Assembly (NCBI GenBank): GCA_002423705.1
Contig: DINW01000014.1
Location: 1-21,517, forward strand
Source of the DNA: Clostridium sp. UBA5530
Lineage (GTDB): Bacteria > Bacillota > Clostridia > Clostridiales > Clostridiaceae
Length of the DNA: 21,517 nucleotides
Reading direction: 5' to 3'
Shown: one piece after another, positions 13,432 through 21,350 of the stretch
Layout: each line of letters begins with the position of its first letter
Position numbering within the stretch: the stretch's first letter is position 1
The notes under the pieces: generated by a model
What the model saw: only the letters and a program-made list of their open reading frames with translations
Told to the model about the DNA's origin: nothing
Database searches by the model: none
Made by a program: the position numbers and the translations under genes

Positions 13432-14124
13432 CTAGATTTCAGCGATTATATTTTTTAGAATAGCAGAAGAATTTTTTACTGCTATAGGAGTGAATTTTGC
13501 AAAATCCATATGGGCTCCTGTGTTGGCGTTGTCTGAGATAGAACGTATTACAACGCAAGGAATATCATTTAGATAGCAAACCTGAGCTATACTACATCCT
13601 TCCATTTCACAAGCTATAGCTTGGAAAGTGCTATTAAGCCACCTTATTTTCTCCACATCAGCAACAAATTGATCACCAGTGGCTATCCTTCCAATGAAAC
13701 ATTTGAAATCTTTGACACCTTCAAAAGATTTTTGTGCTAAATTAATAAGAAAATCATCACATTTAAAATCAAAAACTTCTAATCTTGGAATTTGACCCAT
13801 AGGATCACCAAAGCCTGTGGCATCCATATCATGTTGAACTAAAGAGTTAGCTATAACAACATCTCCAGGACGGATATTTTCACCTATTCCACCAGCTACA
13901 CCAACGTTGACAACATGAGTAGCACCATAAGTTGTTATCAAAATTTGAGTACATACAGCAGCATTAACCTTACCGATACCACAAATTACAGCAACTATTT
14001 TTTTCCCTGATATATATCCTTCATGAAAAGTCATCTTTGCTCTGTTTTCTGTCTTTATAATATTCATTTCTTCTAACAATGGTTGAAGTTCTTCACTCAT
14101 TGCAGCAATTATACCTAATACCAT
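13432..14124 (-). CDS. mtnN: 5'-methylthioadenosine / S-adenosylhomocysteine nucleosidase
   Basis: The 230-residue protein matches MTA/SAH nucleosidase over its length. Seen are GIIAAMSEE (4-12, with catalytic E12), NVGVAGG (73-79), the nucleoside-binding ACEMEG (171-176, E175) and SISDNA (195-200, catalytic D198). It hydrolyses MTA and SAH (and 5'-deoxyadenosine) to adenine and the thiosugar, recycling methionine and removing inhibitors of methylation and radical-SAM enzymes. It also leads to the autoinducer-2 precursor where LuxS exists. I chose ATG 14124 because GGAGG lies nine bases upstream. The in-frame ATG at 14139 itself overlaps that ribosome binding site and would add five residues. 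The tcdA gene diverges from the other side. Confidence 0.95.
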   Translation of the reverse strand: MVLGIIAAMSEELQPLLEEMNIIKTENRAKMTFHEGYISGKKIVAVICGIGKVNAAVCTQILITTYGATHVVNVGVAGGIGENIRPGDVVIANSLVQHDMDATGFGDPMGQIPRLEVFDFKCDDFLINLAQKSFEGVKDFKCFIGRIATGDQFVADVEKIRWLNSTFQAIACEMEGCSIAQVCYLNDIPCVVIRSISDNANTGAHMDFAKFTPIAVKNSSAILKNIIAEI

Positions 14125-14306
14125 ATTAAAAACCTCCATATGTATAAAATGAAACCTAATATAAATATTATAACAAAGTAAAAGAAATTTATATATAAGT
14201 TTTATATTTGGTATATTATAATATAGGAAGTAAAATTAACTTAAAAATGATATAAATATATTATCTTGTATTGTAGCCAATGAGATATTAAAAGGAGAGA
14301 AGAGAT

Positions 14307-15062
14307 ATGTTACAGCATAGCCTATCAAGAACAGAGCTCCTTATAGGAAAGGATGCTTTAGATATTTTAGCTAAAAAAAAGGTTGTAGTTTTTGGTATTG
14401 GAGGAGTTGGAAGTTTTGCAGTAGAAGCTCTAGCAAGAAGCGGATTAGGCACATTGGTTTTAGTTGATGATGACGCGATATGCTTGACTAATTTAAATAG
14501 ACAAATTCATGCTACATATTCAACAATAGGAAAGCCTAAGGTTGAAGTGATGAAGGATAGAATTTTAGATATAAATAAAAAATGTAAGGTAATAACTAAC
14601 AAGACCTTTGTTACAGAAAATAATATAGAAGATATTATAACTAAGGATGTAGATTATGTAATTGATGCTATAGATACAGTATCCTCCAAAATAGCCTTAG
14701 CTTTGTGGTGTGAAAAAAACAACATAAGTATCATAAGTTCCATGGGAACAGGAAATAAATTAGATCCAACCATGTTTAGAGTAACCGATATATATGAGAC
14801 AAAGGTGTGCCCCCTAGCCAAAGTAATGAGACATGAGCTTAGAAAACGTGGTGTTAAAAACCTTAAGGTTGTATATTCTGAAGAGCTGCCAATGAAGCCA
14901 AGAAACCAGGATGTAATAACATGCAAAGAAGGATGTGTATGCTCAGGTGAATCTTCAAAAAATTGTACTAAAAAAAGGCAAATACCGGGCAGCATAGCTT
15001 TTGTGCCACCAGTGGCAGGAATGATATTAGCAGGGGAAGTAGTAAAAGATCTTGTGAAGTAA
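14307..15062 (+). CDS. tcdA: tRNA threonylcarbamoyladenosine dehydratase
   Basis: The 251-residue protein has the ThiF/E1-like fold. Landmarks are the ATP-binding GIGGVGSFAVEALARSG (30-46), VLVDDD (51-56), NLNRQIHAT (62-70), DAIDTVSSK (120-128), and a later SSMGTGNKLDP and RMIRH-like KVMRHELRKRG segment. These identify TcdA (CsdL/YgdL), which activates the carboxylate of the t6A37 modification in ANN-decoding tRNAs and cyclises it to ct6A. A cluster of cysteines near the C-terminus (CKEGCVCSG) is common in the family and may bind metal. AAGGAGAG precedes the ATG. The glycosylase gene starts 23 bases after it, so both are likely on one transcript. Confidence 0.93.
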   Translation: MLQHSLSRTELLIGKDALDILAKKKVVVFGIGGVGSFAVEALARSGLGTLVLVDDDAICLTNLNRQIHATYSTIGKPKVEVMKDRILDINKKCKVITNKTFVTENNIEDIITKDVDYVIDAIDTVSSKIALALWCEKNNISIISSMGTGNKLDPTMFRVTDIYETKVCPLAKVMRHELRKRGVKNLKVVYSEELPMKPRNQDVITCKEGCVCSGESSKNCTKKRQIPGSIAFVPPVAGMILAGEVVKDLVK

Positions 15063-15085
15063 ATTAGGATTTGGAGAGGATTTTA

Positions 15086-15733
15086 ATGAGAGTACTGAAA
15101 GAAAAGTTCTATGGTCGAGAAACTCTTAGGGTAGCAGAAGAGCTACTAGGAAAATTTTTGGTTCGAAACATAGGTGGAGTATTAGTAGGTGGCAAGATAG
15201 TAGAAACAGAAGGATATCTAGGTATAGAGGATAAAGGATGCCATGCCTATGGAGGAAAGAAAACACCCAAAATAATGCCCCTATATGGGAAACCAGGCAC
15301 TGCATACATTTATAGTATCTATGGAATGTATTATTGCCTAAATGCTATTGCAGCAAAGGAAGAGGTACCTGAAGGTGTTCTTATAAGAGCTATAGAGCCT
15401 TTATTTGGATTGGATGTTATGGCACAAAAAAGGAATAAAAAAAGTTACGAAGAACTTTCTAAGAAAGAAATTTTAAACTTGACTTCAGGCCCATCCAAAT
15501 TATGTATGGCATTAGATATAGATAAAAAATTAAATAATACTTTCCTTTGGGAGGGTAATATGTATATATGGGAGAGAAGTCATCAGCTGGAAAACTTATT
15601 TGAAACTAAAGAGATGCCCTGTGGGAATATAATAAAGACTAAAAGAATTGGCATAGATTATGCAGAAGAAGCTAAAGATTTCCCTTACAGATTTTATTAT
15701 GAAGAAAATCCTTATGTGTCAAAAAAAGGATAA
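15086..15733 (+). CDS. mpg: 3-methyladenine DNA glycosylase, AAG/MPG type
   Basis: The ATG at 15086 has GGAGAGG upstream and gives a 215-residue protein; a TTG at 15071 is part of that site. Family motifs: VETEGYLG (39-46) with the catalytic base E42 and the base-stacking Y44, H53 in GCHAYGGKKTP, GKPGTAYIY (68-76), and YGMYYCLN (79-86) with Y79 as the residue that inserts into the minor groove. They correspond to E125, Y127, H136 and Y162 of human AAG. It should excise 3-methyladenine, hypoxanthine and ethenoadenine from DNA. It follows tcdA closely. The functional link between the two is not obvious. Confidence 0.94.
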   Translation: MRVLKEKFYGRETLRVAEELLGKFLVRNIGGVLVGGKIVETEGYLGIEDKGCHAYGGKKTPKIMPLYGKPGTAYIYSIYGMYYCLNAIAAKEEVPEGVLIRAIEPLFGLDVMAQKRNKKSYEELSKKEILNLTSGPSKLCMALDIDKKLNNTFLWEGNMYIWERSHQLENLFETKEMPCGNIIKTKRIGIDYAEEAKDFPYRFYYEENPYVSKKG

Positions 15734-15749
15734 TAACATTGAAGATGTG

Positions 15750-15758
15750 TGCTATAAT
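15750..15758 (+). promoter_or_regulatory. Extended -10 promoter for the TetR gene
   Basis: TGCTATAAT forms a TGn-extended -10. It lies about 17 bases after the glycosylase stop and 39 bases before the regulator's ATG. No -35 is needed or seen. Confidence 0.5.
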
Positions 15759-15796
15759 GTAGGTAATGACTAATTTTGAAGAGGTGACTTTATGTT

Positions 15797-16351
15797 ATGC
15801 CTAAAATAATTAAGGATATTGAAGATACTATTTTTGAAAAAGCGAAAGAACTATTTTGCTCAAAGGGATATGATAAGGTGGACATGAAAACTTTGGCAGA
15901 ACACTGTAATATTGCAGTGGGAACCCTGTATAATTATTATCCTAATAAGAAGAGATTATATTTGGATGTGGTTACTTTTAGCTGGAAAAGCACCTTTGAA
16001 AGATTAAAAGAAATAAAGGAAACTAAAGAAACTAAAGATTATATAAGAAATATAGTAGAGATACTCTATGATGATATTTGTAATAGAAAAGGTCTGGGAG
16101 CCAATATAAGAAGAGGTTCAGAATATGGAGATAAGGACTTTATAGAGGTAGAAAAATATATACGGAAGGGTATAGAGGATGCCTTTTTAGACTTACCAAA
16201 GAAATCCCCTTTTAATAATTATAAGAATTTAGATAAAAAGATAACAGTATTTTTGATTTCTATGATAGGACCCTTAGTTATACATTGTTCGGAAGAAAGA
16301 GAAGAAAATATATCTATAATATGTGAAAGTATAAATGTGTATTATAAATAA
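15797..16351 (+). CDS. TetR/AcrR family transcriptional regulator
   Basis: The 184-residue protein has a TetR-type N-terminal DNA-binding domain: IFEKAKELFCSKGYDKVDMKTLAEHCNIAVGT as helices 1 to 3 and LYNYYPNKKRLYLDVV as the recognition helix end and the first helix of the ligand part (about 10-58). The rest is a variable helical ligand and dimer domain. GAGGTGA (15781-15787) lies nine bases before the ATG at 15797. An out-of-frame ATG at 15792, four bases from the same site, opens only a five-codon frame and may lower translation. No likely target gene is adjacent: the next gene is convergent. The ligand and regulon are unknown. Confidence 0.9.
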   Translation: MPKIIKDIEDTIFEKAKELFCSKGYDKVDMKTLAEHCNIAVGTLYNYYPNKKRLYLDVVTFSWKSTFERLKEIKETKETKDYIRNIVEILYDDICNRKGLGANIRRGSEYGDKDFIEVEKYIRKGIEDAFLDLPKKSPFNNYKNLDKKITVFLISMIGPLVIHCSEEREENISIICESINVYYK

Positions 16352-16378
16352 CGCTGTGATTAAATCACAGCGTTATTT
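16346..16378. terminator. Bidirectional terminator shared by TetR and membrane-protein genes
   Basis: A 15-bp perfect stem (16346-16360 with 16364-16378) has a three-base loop. It overlaps the stop codons of both convergent genes, at 16349-16351 and 16360-16362, and runs into T on both sides. Confidence 0.85.
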
Positions 16379-16845
16379 TTATAAAATATTTTAAGCATTT
16401 CCTGCTCTTCTTGCAATGTAGGTTGTTCTAAACATATTAACTTTCTAGAGTAATCTTCAAAGAGTATATCTAGCACGTTTCCATAGATAGAGATAGTACG
16501 AATATCCTTCCAGTACCAATTCTTATTAAAGTAACATATTCCCCAATCAGTTATATAGACCTTTTTAGGAACAATATAAAATATAGTAACAAAAACTGTT
16601 AATAGCAGAAGTTTATCTAGCATTAAAGCCAAAGAAAAATCTTTTCCTAGAAAGTAAAGAAGTAAATCTACCGAAGAGCATAATATTAAAAAATATGATA
16701 GCAGTTTAAACTTTAGACTGTTTTTAGGTGACAGATGATAAGCTCGGACAAATTCTATAGATCTTCTTTGCTTCCAGGTATCATATATTACTGTACATAA
16801 GAAAAGAATTAATAATATATCAATACACCAATGAAGTTTTATCAC
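16360..16845 (-). CDS. Small membrane protein of unknown function with a C-terminal soluble domain
   Basis: The start is GTG at 16845, five bases after a strong AGGAGGTG (complement of 16851-16858). The 161-residue product has three predicted membrane segments (about 4-22, 47-65 and 74-93). After them comes a soluble stretch, KKVYITDWGICYFNKNWYWKD and beyond, that looks like a small beta-rich PH-like domain (about 94-155), as found in several small Gram-positive membrane proteins. No family is recognised with certainty. It lies 75 bases downstream of the amidase gene but has its own promoter in between. Confidence 0.72.
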   Translation of the reverse strand: MIKLHWCIDILLILFLCTVIYDTWKQRRSIEFVRAYHLSPKNSLKFKLLSYFLILCSSVDLLLYFLGKDFSLALMLDKLLLLTVFVTIFYIVPKKVYITDWGICYFNKNWYWKDIRTISIYGNVLDILFEDYSRKLICLEQPTLQEEQEMLKIFYKNNAVI

Positions 16846-16864
16846 AAAAACACCTCCTATAACT

Positions 16865-16894
16865 ATTATATCATAGGATACAAAAAATTACCAA
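16865..16894 (-). promoter_or_regulatory. Promoter of the small membrane protein gene
   Basis: On the minus strand TTGGTA (complement of 16889-16894) and TATAAT (complement of 16865-16870) are separated by 18 bases, just before the AGGAGGTG and GTG start. Confidence 0.55.
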
Positions 16895-16920
16895 ATTAAA
16901 TTTAGGACGTAATAAAAATA

Positions 16921-17676
16921 CTATTTACTAAAATAATTCATAATTCCCTTAGCAATAGCTTCAGAAATAGATTTTTTACCATTTTCAGATGAAATAAAGT
17001 TAAGATCTTCACTATTGGATAAGAAACCAAGTTCCAATAAAGTGGAGGGTACTAAATTTTCTTTCAATACTTTTAAACGGCCTTGACTTTCATACTTTAT
17101 TCCTCTGTTTTGTGTATATTTTAAAGCGGATAATTCATTTAAAATGCTTTTGGATAACATATCACCATCAGTATTAGGAAACCTTGTCCAAATTTCTGTG
17201 CCTCTAAAAGTATTATTTTTATCCGAGTTGAAGTGGATAGATACGAAAATAGTAGAGTTAGCGGTTTTACAGATATCCACCCTTTGAGCTAAATCTTTTT
17301 TTACATTGGAAGGCCATGGAACTGAGTCACTGTCTCTAGTATAAACTACATTTACTCCATTTGATTTCAATATATCTCCCACCAGAGTTGCTAAAGGTAG
17401 GGTAAGATTTTTTTCTAGGATGCCATTGGAGGAATGGCATCCTTCATCGTAGCCCCCATGTCCGGGGTCTAGACATACTGTAAATTTAGAATTAGGACTG
17501 TTCTCAATAGTTTCTGCTAAGACTACATCAGTTTCTGAAGGCGTATCTTCATGGGATGTAGTGAAATTCTTTATTAAAAAATATGTAGAGGTTGTGGAGA
17601 TTAGCATCATTATAATGCATATGAGGGCAACGGCACGTCTTAGAAAGTATTTGTTTTGCACAACTCTGTATTTCAT
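16921..17676 (-). CDS. N-acetylmuramoyl-L-alanine amidase (Amidase_3), membrane-anchored
   Basis: The 251-residue protein has a basic N-terminus, one membrane segment (about 15-35) and a zinc amidase domain outside the cell (about 65-250). The family motifs are complete: LDPGHGG (69-75) with H73, EKNL (88-91) with E88, SIHFNS (146-151) with H148, and LLELGFLSN (213-221) with catalytic E215. It cuts the bond between N-acetylmuramic acid and L-alanine in peptidoglycan. Size and layout resemble CwlD, the sporulation amidase that helps form muramic-lactam in spore cortex. That assignment is a guess, since other vegetative Amidase_3 enzymes look alike. GGGAGG precedes the ATG at 17676, and an operator-like dyad lies upstream. 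Confidence 0.92.
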   Translation of the reverse strand: MKYRVVQNKYFLRRAVALICIIMMLISTTSTYFLIKNFTTSHEDTPSETDVVLAETIENSPNSKFTVCLDPGHGGYDEGCHSSNGILEKNLTLPLATLVGDILKSNGVNVVYTRDSDSVPWPSNVKKDLAQRVDICKTANSTIFVSIHFNSDKNNTFRGTEIWTRFPNTDGDMLSKSILNELSALKYTQNRGIKYESQGRLKVLKENLVPSTLLELGFLSNSEDLNFISSENGKKSISEAIAKGIMNYFSK

Positions 17677-17713
17677 AGAAAAACCTCCCAGTAATTAAAT
17701 GGTGAAAATGTAT

Positions 17714-17743
17714 GTTGTATCAAATAATACAACTTATATTATA
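17714..17743 (-). promoter_or_regulatory. -10 box and operator-like dyad of the amidase gene
   Basis: A minus-strand TATAAT (complement of 17738-17743) is followed directly by GTTGTAT (17714-17720) and ATACAAC (17727-17733), a 7-bp perfect inverted repeat that would cover the start of transcription. This is where a repressor would bind. The -35 is weak. Confidence 0.45.
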
Positions 17744-17979
17744 GGAATAATTTACAGATTGATTAAAAAACAACATTATATTAATTATTTTTTAATTACT
17801 TTCCTATTATCTTTAACAAAGTGATTTTATCCTTTAAGGAAACGGTTATAAAAGTTAATAAGATTAAAATAAATACATATATGAAAATGTATGGATAATA
17901 ATATATACGTATTTAAGAGGTGAAAGGATAGGATAATATAAAAAATATATGTATAATAAAATATAGTGTTAATGAAGTT
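17744..17979. other. AT-rich intergenic stretch without recognised gene
   Basis: Nothing convincing is seen here. There are a short dyad (ATACAT with ATGTAT, about 17874-17892) and several AT-rich -10-like strings, such as TATAAT at 17952-17957, that could serve the helicase gene. None has a good -35. Together with repeat copy C this fills the gap 17677-18106. Confidence 0.4.
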
Positions 17980-18087
17980 AGATGGAGTGCAGAAATCCAT
18001 CTGAAGCCTGGTAAATTCATTTAGAGTATTATCTGAGTGTTTTTTAGACTAAGGGCAAGGAGTATTACAGCAGGTAGACACCGGATA
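17980..18087 (-). repeat. Dispersed repeat, copy C (reverse strand)
   Basis: Read on the minus strand the copy begins TATCCGGTGTCTACCTGCTG at 18087. It shares GTGTCTACCTGCTGTAA and the downstream CCTTAG block with copy A, diverges in the middle, and returns to similarity near AAATGAATTTACC. It ends, like copy A, in a hairpin: AGATGGA (17980-17986) with TCCATCT (17996-18002). It lies directly before the ribosome binding site of the helicase gene and points towards the amidase. Confidence 0.6.
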
Positions 18088-18106
18088 AATAAGTAAAGGG
18101 GAAGAA

Positions 18107-20392
18107 ATGAAGATTATAAATATTTCAGTGAGACAGATAGTAGAATATGCTCTTAGGAGTGGCAGTATAGATACAACCTTTAGGGGGACTTCCTCTATGA
18201 TGGAAGGAATAAAAGCCCATCAAAAAATCCAAGGCAATCAAGGGGATAACTATGAGAAAGAGGTTACCTTAAAGGGAAGTTTTGAATATAGGGAGTTTAT
18301 ATTTAACATCGAAGGAAGATGTGATGGAATTATAAAAGATCTAGAAGGGGTAACTATAGATGAAATAAAATCAACAGCCAGAAATCTTCAGGATATAGAA
18401 GAGGATTTTAATCCCCTTCACTGGGCTCAAGGGAAAATTTATGGATACATATATGCTACTGAAAATCAATTAGAACACATAAATATTCAACTCACTTATG
18501 TAAATATAGAGGAATATGAAGAGAAAAAGTTTTTAAATACTTTTGAAAGGCAGGAGCTAAAAAAGTTCTTAGAGGATTTACTAGATAGATATTTAGAACT
18601 GGCAGAATTAAAAGCAAATCTAGAAATTAGCAGAAATGACTCTATAAAAGCATTGAAATTTCCTTTTCCAAAGTATAGAAAAGGTCAAAGGGAAATGGCA
18701 ATAAAGGTATACAGAACTATAGAGGAAAGAAAAAGACTTTTTGTTAAGGCTCCTACAGGAATAGGAAAAACTATATCCTCGATTTTCCCAGCTATTAAGG
18801 CTATGGGAGAAGGGAAAACTCAAAAGATAATATACCTTACTGCAAAAACTATTACTAGGACAGTGGCAGAGGACACCTTTAAGATGATTATTGAAAAAGG
18901 AGGTAATATTAAAGTAATATCTTTGACGGCCAAGGAAAAGATATGCTTTAACAGTGAGGTAAATTGTACAAAGGATGGGTGTGTTTATGCTGATGGGTAT
19001 TACGACAGATTAAACAAAGGTATATTGGAAATCTTGACCAAAGAATATCTTATAACTAGAGAGGTAATAGAAATTTATGCTAGGAAGCATAATCTATGCC
19101 CCTTTGAATTTTCTTTAGATTTATCAGAACTGGCTGATGCTATGATATGTGATTACAATTATGTATTTGATCCTAGGGTTTCACTTAAGAGATATGATGA
19201 CAGCCAAGTGAAAGAAAATATAATTCTTATAGATGAAGCGCACAATTTAGTGGATAGGGCCAGAGAAATGTTCTCTGCTTCCTTGGAAAAGAAGGATGTG
19301 CTAGACATGAAAAAGCTATTTAAGGATAAAGATAAAGGGTTATATAAATCCTTTGGGGATATAAATAAATTTTTCATAGACATAAGGAATGATGAAGAAA
19401 ACACATATTCTACATATAAGGAAAAGCCTAAGGATTTAGTTATGAAACTATCTAACTTTATGACTAAGGCAGAAAAATGGTTAGTAGAAAATACTCAAAG
19501 GCAAGGTCATAAGGAACTACTAGACATATACTTCAAATTTAATTCCTTTATAAAGATATCTAAGATATATGATGATAGATTTACTACCTTTGTAGAACGG
19601 AAAAGAAACAATATAATAGTAAAGCTATTTTGCCTAGATCCATCTAAATTGCTCAAGGATATAACAGGCACATATAGGGCTACCATATTTTTTTCTGGAA
19701 CTTTATCTCCTTTGGAATATTTCAAGGAGATTTTAGGTAGCAATGAAGGGGACTATAAGATGGTACTGAAATCTCCTTATGATAGAGAAAAGCTGAAAGT
19801 ATATATATGCCCACTGTCCACCAGATTTAGACACAGAGAGGTTACTTATAAAAGTATAACAAAAAGGATAGGAGAAGCTATAGAAAGATACCCTGGCAAT
19901 TACTTGATTTTCTTTCCGTCCTATGCCTATATGAACTATGTGTATGAAGAGTTTATAACATTAGGGATCAAGGTTACTACTATAGTCCAGAGAAAAGATA
20001 TGAGTGAAGAGGAAAGAACTAAATTTTTAGAAAGATTTACAGAAGATGACAAAGAAATCATTGTAGGATTTGGGGTCATGGGAGGCATATTCTCCGAGGG
20101 AATAGATTTAAAAGGTCAGAGACTTAAAGGGGTTGTTATAGTTGGGGTAGGACTTCCACAGATTTGTCACGAAAGGGATATAATAAAAGAATATTATATC
20201 TCTAAAGAAAAAGATGGATACGATTATTCTTATGTATACCCCGGTATGAATAAGGTTATGCAGGCAGGGGGAAGAGTAATAAGGACAGAAGAGGATGAAG
20301 GAACCTTATTATTGATAGATGATAGATTTTTAAGTGCTAAATACTTAAATATGATGCCCTATGAGTGGCAGCATTTTAAAATTATAGAATAG
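18107..20392 (+). CDS. PD-(D/E)xK nuclease fused to an XPD/DinG-type Fe-S DNA helicase
   Basis: The 761-residue protein starts with a Cas4/RecB-like nuclease of about 170 residues. H38, D73 in GRCDGI, E86-I87-K88 in DEIKS and Q108-x3-Y112 give the full set of active-site residues. Then follows a superfamily 2 helicase: KYRKGQREMA (189-198), Walker A APTGIGKT (215-222), four cysteines C280, C287, C292 and C331 that should hold a 4Fe-4S cluster as in XPD, DEAH (376-379), and the late motif QAGGRVIR. It is expected to unwind DNA 5' to 3' and also cut it, in repair or in removal of branched DNA. DinG in E. coli lacks this nuclease, so gene-name transfer is unsafe. The ATG follows AAAGGGGAAG. A heptamer repeat lies just after the stop. 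Confidence 0.92.
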   Translation: MKIINISVRQIVEYALRSGSIDTTFRGTSSMMEGIKAHQKIQGNQGDNYEKEVTLKGSFEYREFIFNIEGRCDGIIKDLEGVTIDEIKSTARNLQDIEEDFNPLHWAQGKIYGYIYATENQLEHINIQLTYVNIEEYEEKKFLNTFERQELKKFLEDLLDRYLELAELKANLEISRNDSIKALKFPFPKYRKGQREMAIKVYRTIEERKRLFVKAPTGIGKTISSIFPAIKAMGEGKTQKIIYLTAKTITRTVAEDTFKMIIEKGGNIKVISLTAKEKICFNSEVNCTKDGCVYADGYYDRLNKGILEILTKEYLITREVIEIYARKHNLCPFEFSLDLSELADAMICDYNYVFDPRVSLKRYDDSQVKENIILIDEAHNLVDRAREMFSASLEKKDVLDMKKLFKDKDKGLYKSFGDINKFFIDIRNDEENTYSTYKEKPKDLVMKLSNFMTKAEKWLVENTQRQGHKELLDIYFKFNSFIKISKIYDDRFTTFVERKRNNIIVKLFCLDPSKLLKDITGTYRATIFFSGTLSPLEYFKEILGSNEGDYKMVLKSPYDREKLKVYICPLSTRFRHREVTYKSITKRIGEAIERYPGNYLIFFPSYAYMNYVYEEFITLGIKVTTIVQRKDMSEEERTKFLERFTEDDKEIIVGFGVMGGIFSEGIDLKGQRLKGVVIVGVGLPQICHERDIIKEYYISKEKDGYDYSYVYPGMNKVMQAGGRVIRTEEDEGTLLLIDDRFLSAKYLNMMPYEWQHFKIIE

Positions 20393-20394
20393 TT

Positions 20395-20428
20395 TAAATA
20401 ATAAATAATAAATAATAAATAATAAATA
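20395..20428 (+). repeat. Short tandem repeat of TAAATAA
   Basis: The seven-base unit TAAATAA occurs four times in a row from 20395, with a partial fifth. It starts three bases after the helicase stop codon. Such runs can vary in copy number by slippage. Confidence 0.75.
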
Positions 20429-20456
20429 TTTATGAATATAGAAGGAAAAATTATAC

Positions 20457-20506
20457 ACATGTCGAATAATACATGTAAGTAACCAAATCACTTGAAAGGT
20501 TACTTA
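20457..20506 (+). promoter_or_regulatory. Spo0A-box-like site and hairpin before the amidohydrolase gene
   Basis: TGTCGAA (20460-20466) matches the core of the Spo0A box. The palindrome ACATGT occurs twice (20457-20462 and 20471-20476). A 9-bp hairpin TAAGTAACC (20476-20484) with GGTTACTTA (20498-20506) follows, 24 bases before the start. No clear -35/-10 pair is seen. Confidence 0.35.
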
Positions 20507-20529
20507 GTATAGGCGTAGAGGTGAGAGGT

Positions 20530-21276
20530 GTGTGTAAAATAGTTTGGGGAAAAAATGACAGCAACTGCATATTCATAGGACGGGATATGGATGCTCTTAA
20601 TTTTGACAACAGTGTACACTTCATACCACATAAAACAATAGGAAGTCTAAGAACAAACTCCTTTTACTTAATAGAAAATAAGTTTTATGAGGGGATGAAT
20701 GAGCATGGTCTTTTTGTTCATGTGGATTTGGTACCTATAGGAAAAAGTAGGGGAGAAAAAAATTTAAAGGAATTAAATATAACAAAGCAGCTATTAGAGC
20801 GATGCAAAAATGTAAAGGAATCTTTATACCTATTAAAAGGTATCTTATCTAATCATAGAACTAAAGAAGAGGAATTTAAGTTCCAATACTTTATGGCTGA
20901 TAGCAATTGTAATATAGCAACTTGTTTTGAAGAAGGTATAAATGGATATTATAACTTACGAGTAGAGAAGGAAAATGTCATGGAGGTATTGTCTATAGAC
21001 AATAAAGCAAATGTATTTTTTACAAATTATAAAGATGTTATGGAGAATAAAAATAAGAGTATAGGGGATTATGAGGTTGGGCTGTTGAACAAAAATAGTG
21101 AAAGCAAAAAGTATTCTGTAATATTTAATTTGGAGGAAAAATCCATAAATATATATTATGGGTGTAAACTAAAATCCTTTAGAAAACTGATCCTAACTAA
21201 TGAAACCGGAGGGTTTGCCTACTTCTTTAAAACTAAGGCTATGCCACCTAAAAAGCATAGGGCAATCAATATATAA
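20530..21276 (+). CDS. Ntn-type linear amide C-N hydrolase (choloylglycine hydrolase / penicillin V acylase-like)
   Basis: I place the start at GTG 20530, five bases after AGAGGTGA (20517-20524). The earlier GTG at 20521 lies inside that site. This choice makes the protein begin Met-Cys, as required in this class, where removal of Met frees Cys as the nucleophile. C2, R18 and D21 (in GRDMD) then fall at exactly the positions of bile salt hydrolase. EGMNEHGL (54-61) and FFTN (163-166) match later family landmarks. The 248 residues are clearly fewer than the 315-330 of bile salt hydrolases, closer to short C45/C59-like relatives. It should cleave an amide bond of an acylated amine or amino acid. 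The substrate is unknown, and there is no signal peptide. Confidence 0.75.
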   Translation: MCKIVWGKNDSNCIFIGRDMDALNFDNSVHFIPHKTIGSLRTNSFYLIENKFYEGMNEHGLFVHVDLVPIGKSRGEKNLKELNITKQLLERCKNVKESLYLLKGILSNHRTKEEEFKFQYFMADSNCNIATCFEEGINGYYNLRVEKENVMEVLSIDNKANVFFTNYKDVMENKNKSIGDYEVGLLNKNSESKKYSVIFNLEEKSINIYYGCKLKSFRKLILTNETGGFAYFFKTKAMPPKKHRAINI

Positions 21277-21292
21277 AATTACCCCCAATAAA

Positions 21293-21323
21293 GGCTGTGT
21301 CACTAAATAATTAGTGCACAGCC
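21293..21323. terminator. Bidirectional terminator between amidohydrolase and flotillin genes
   Basis: GGCTGTG and CACTAA (21293-21306, one bulged T) pair with TTAGTG and CACAGCC (21311-21323). A TTTT run follows on the plus strand, and a T-rich run follows on the minus strand. Confidence 0.78.
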
Positions 21324-21350
21324 ATTTTCCTTGGTCAAGTTAAACTTAGT

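Noticed and set aside
15792..15809. ATG five bases before the TetR start
   Set aside because: It opens only a five-codon frame out of phase. The GAGGTGA spacing fits 15797 better and the TetR fold starts there.
21329..21339. CCTTGGTCAAG, identical to 11 bases of the tRNA-Glu D arm at both ends of the window
   Set aside because: No anticodon arm, T arm or acceptor follows. An 11-base match in 21 kb may be chance, so it is not called a tRNA remnant or attachment site.
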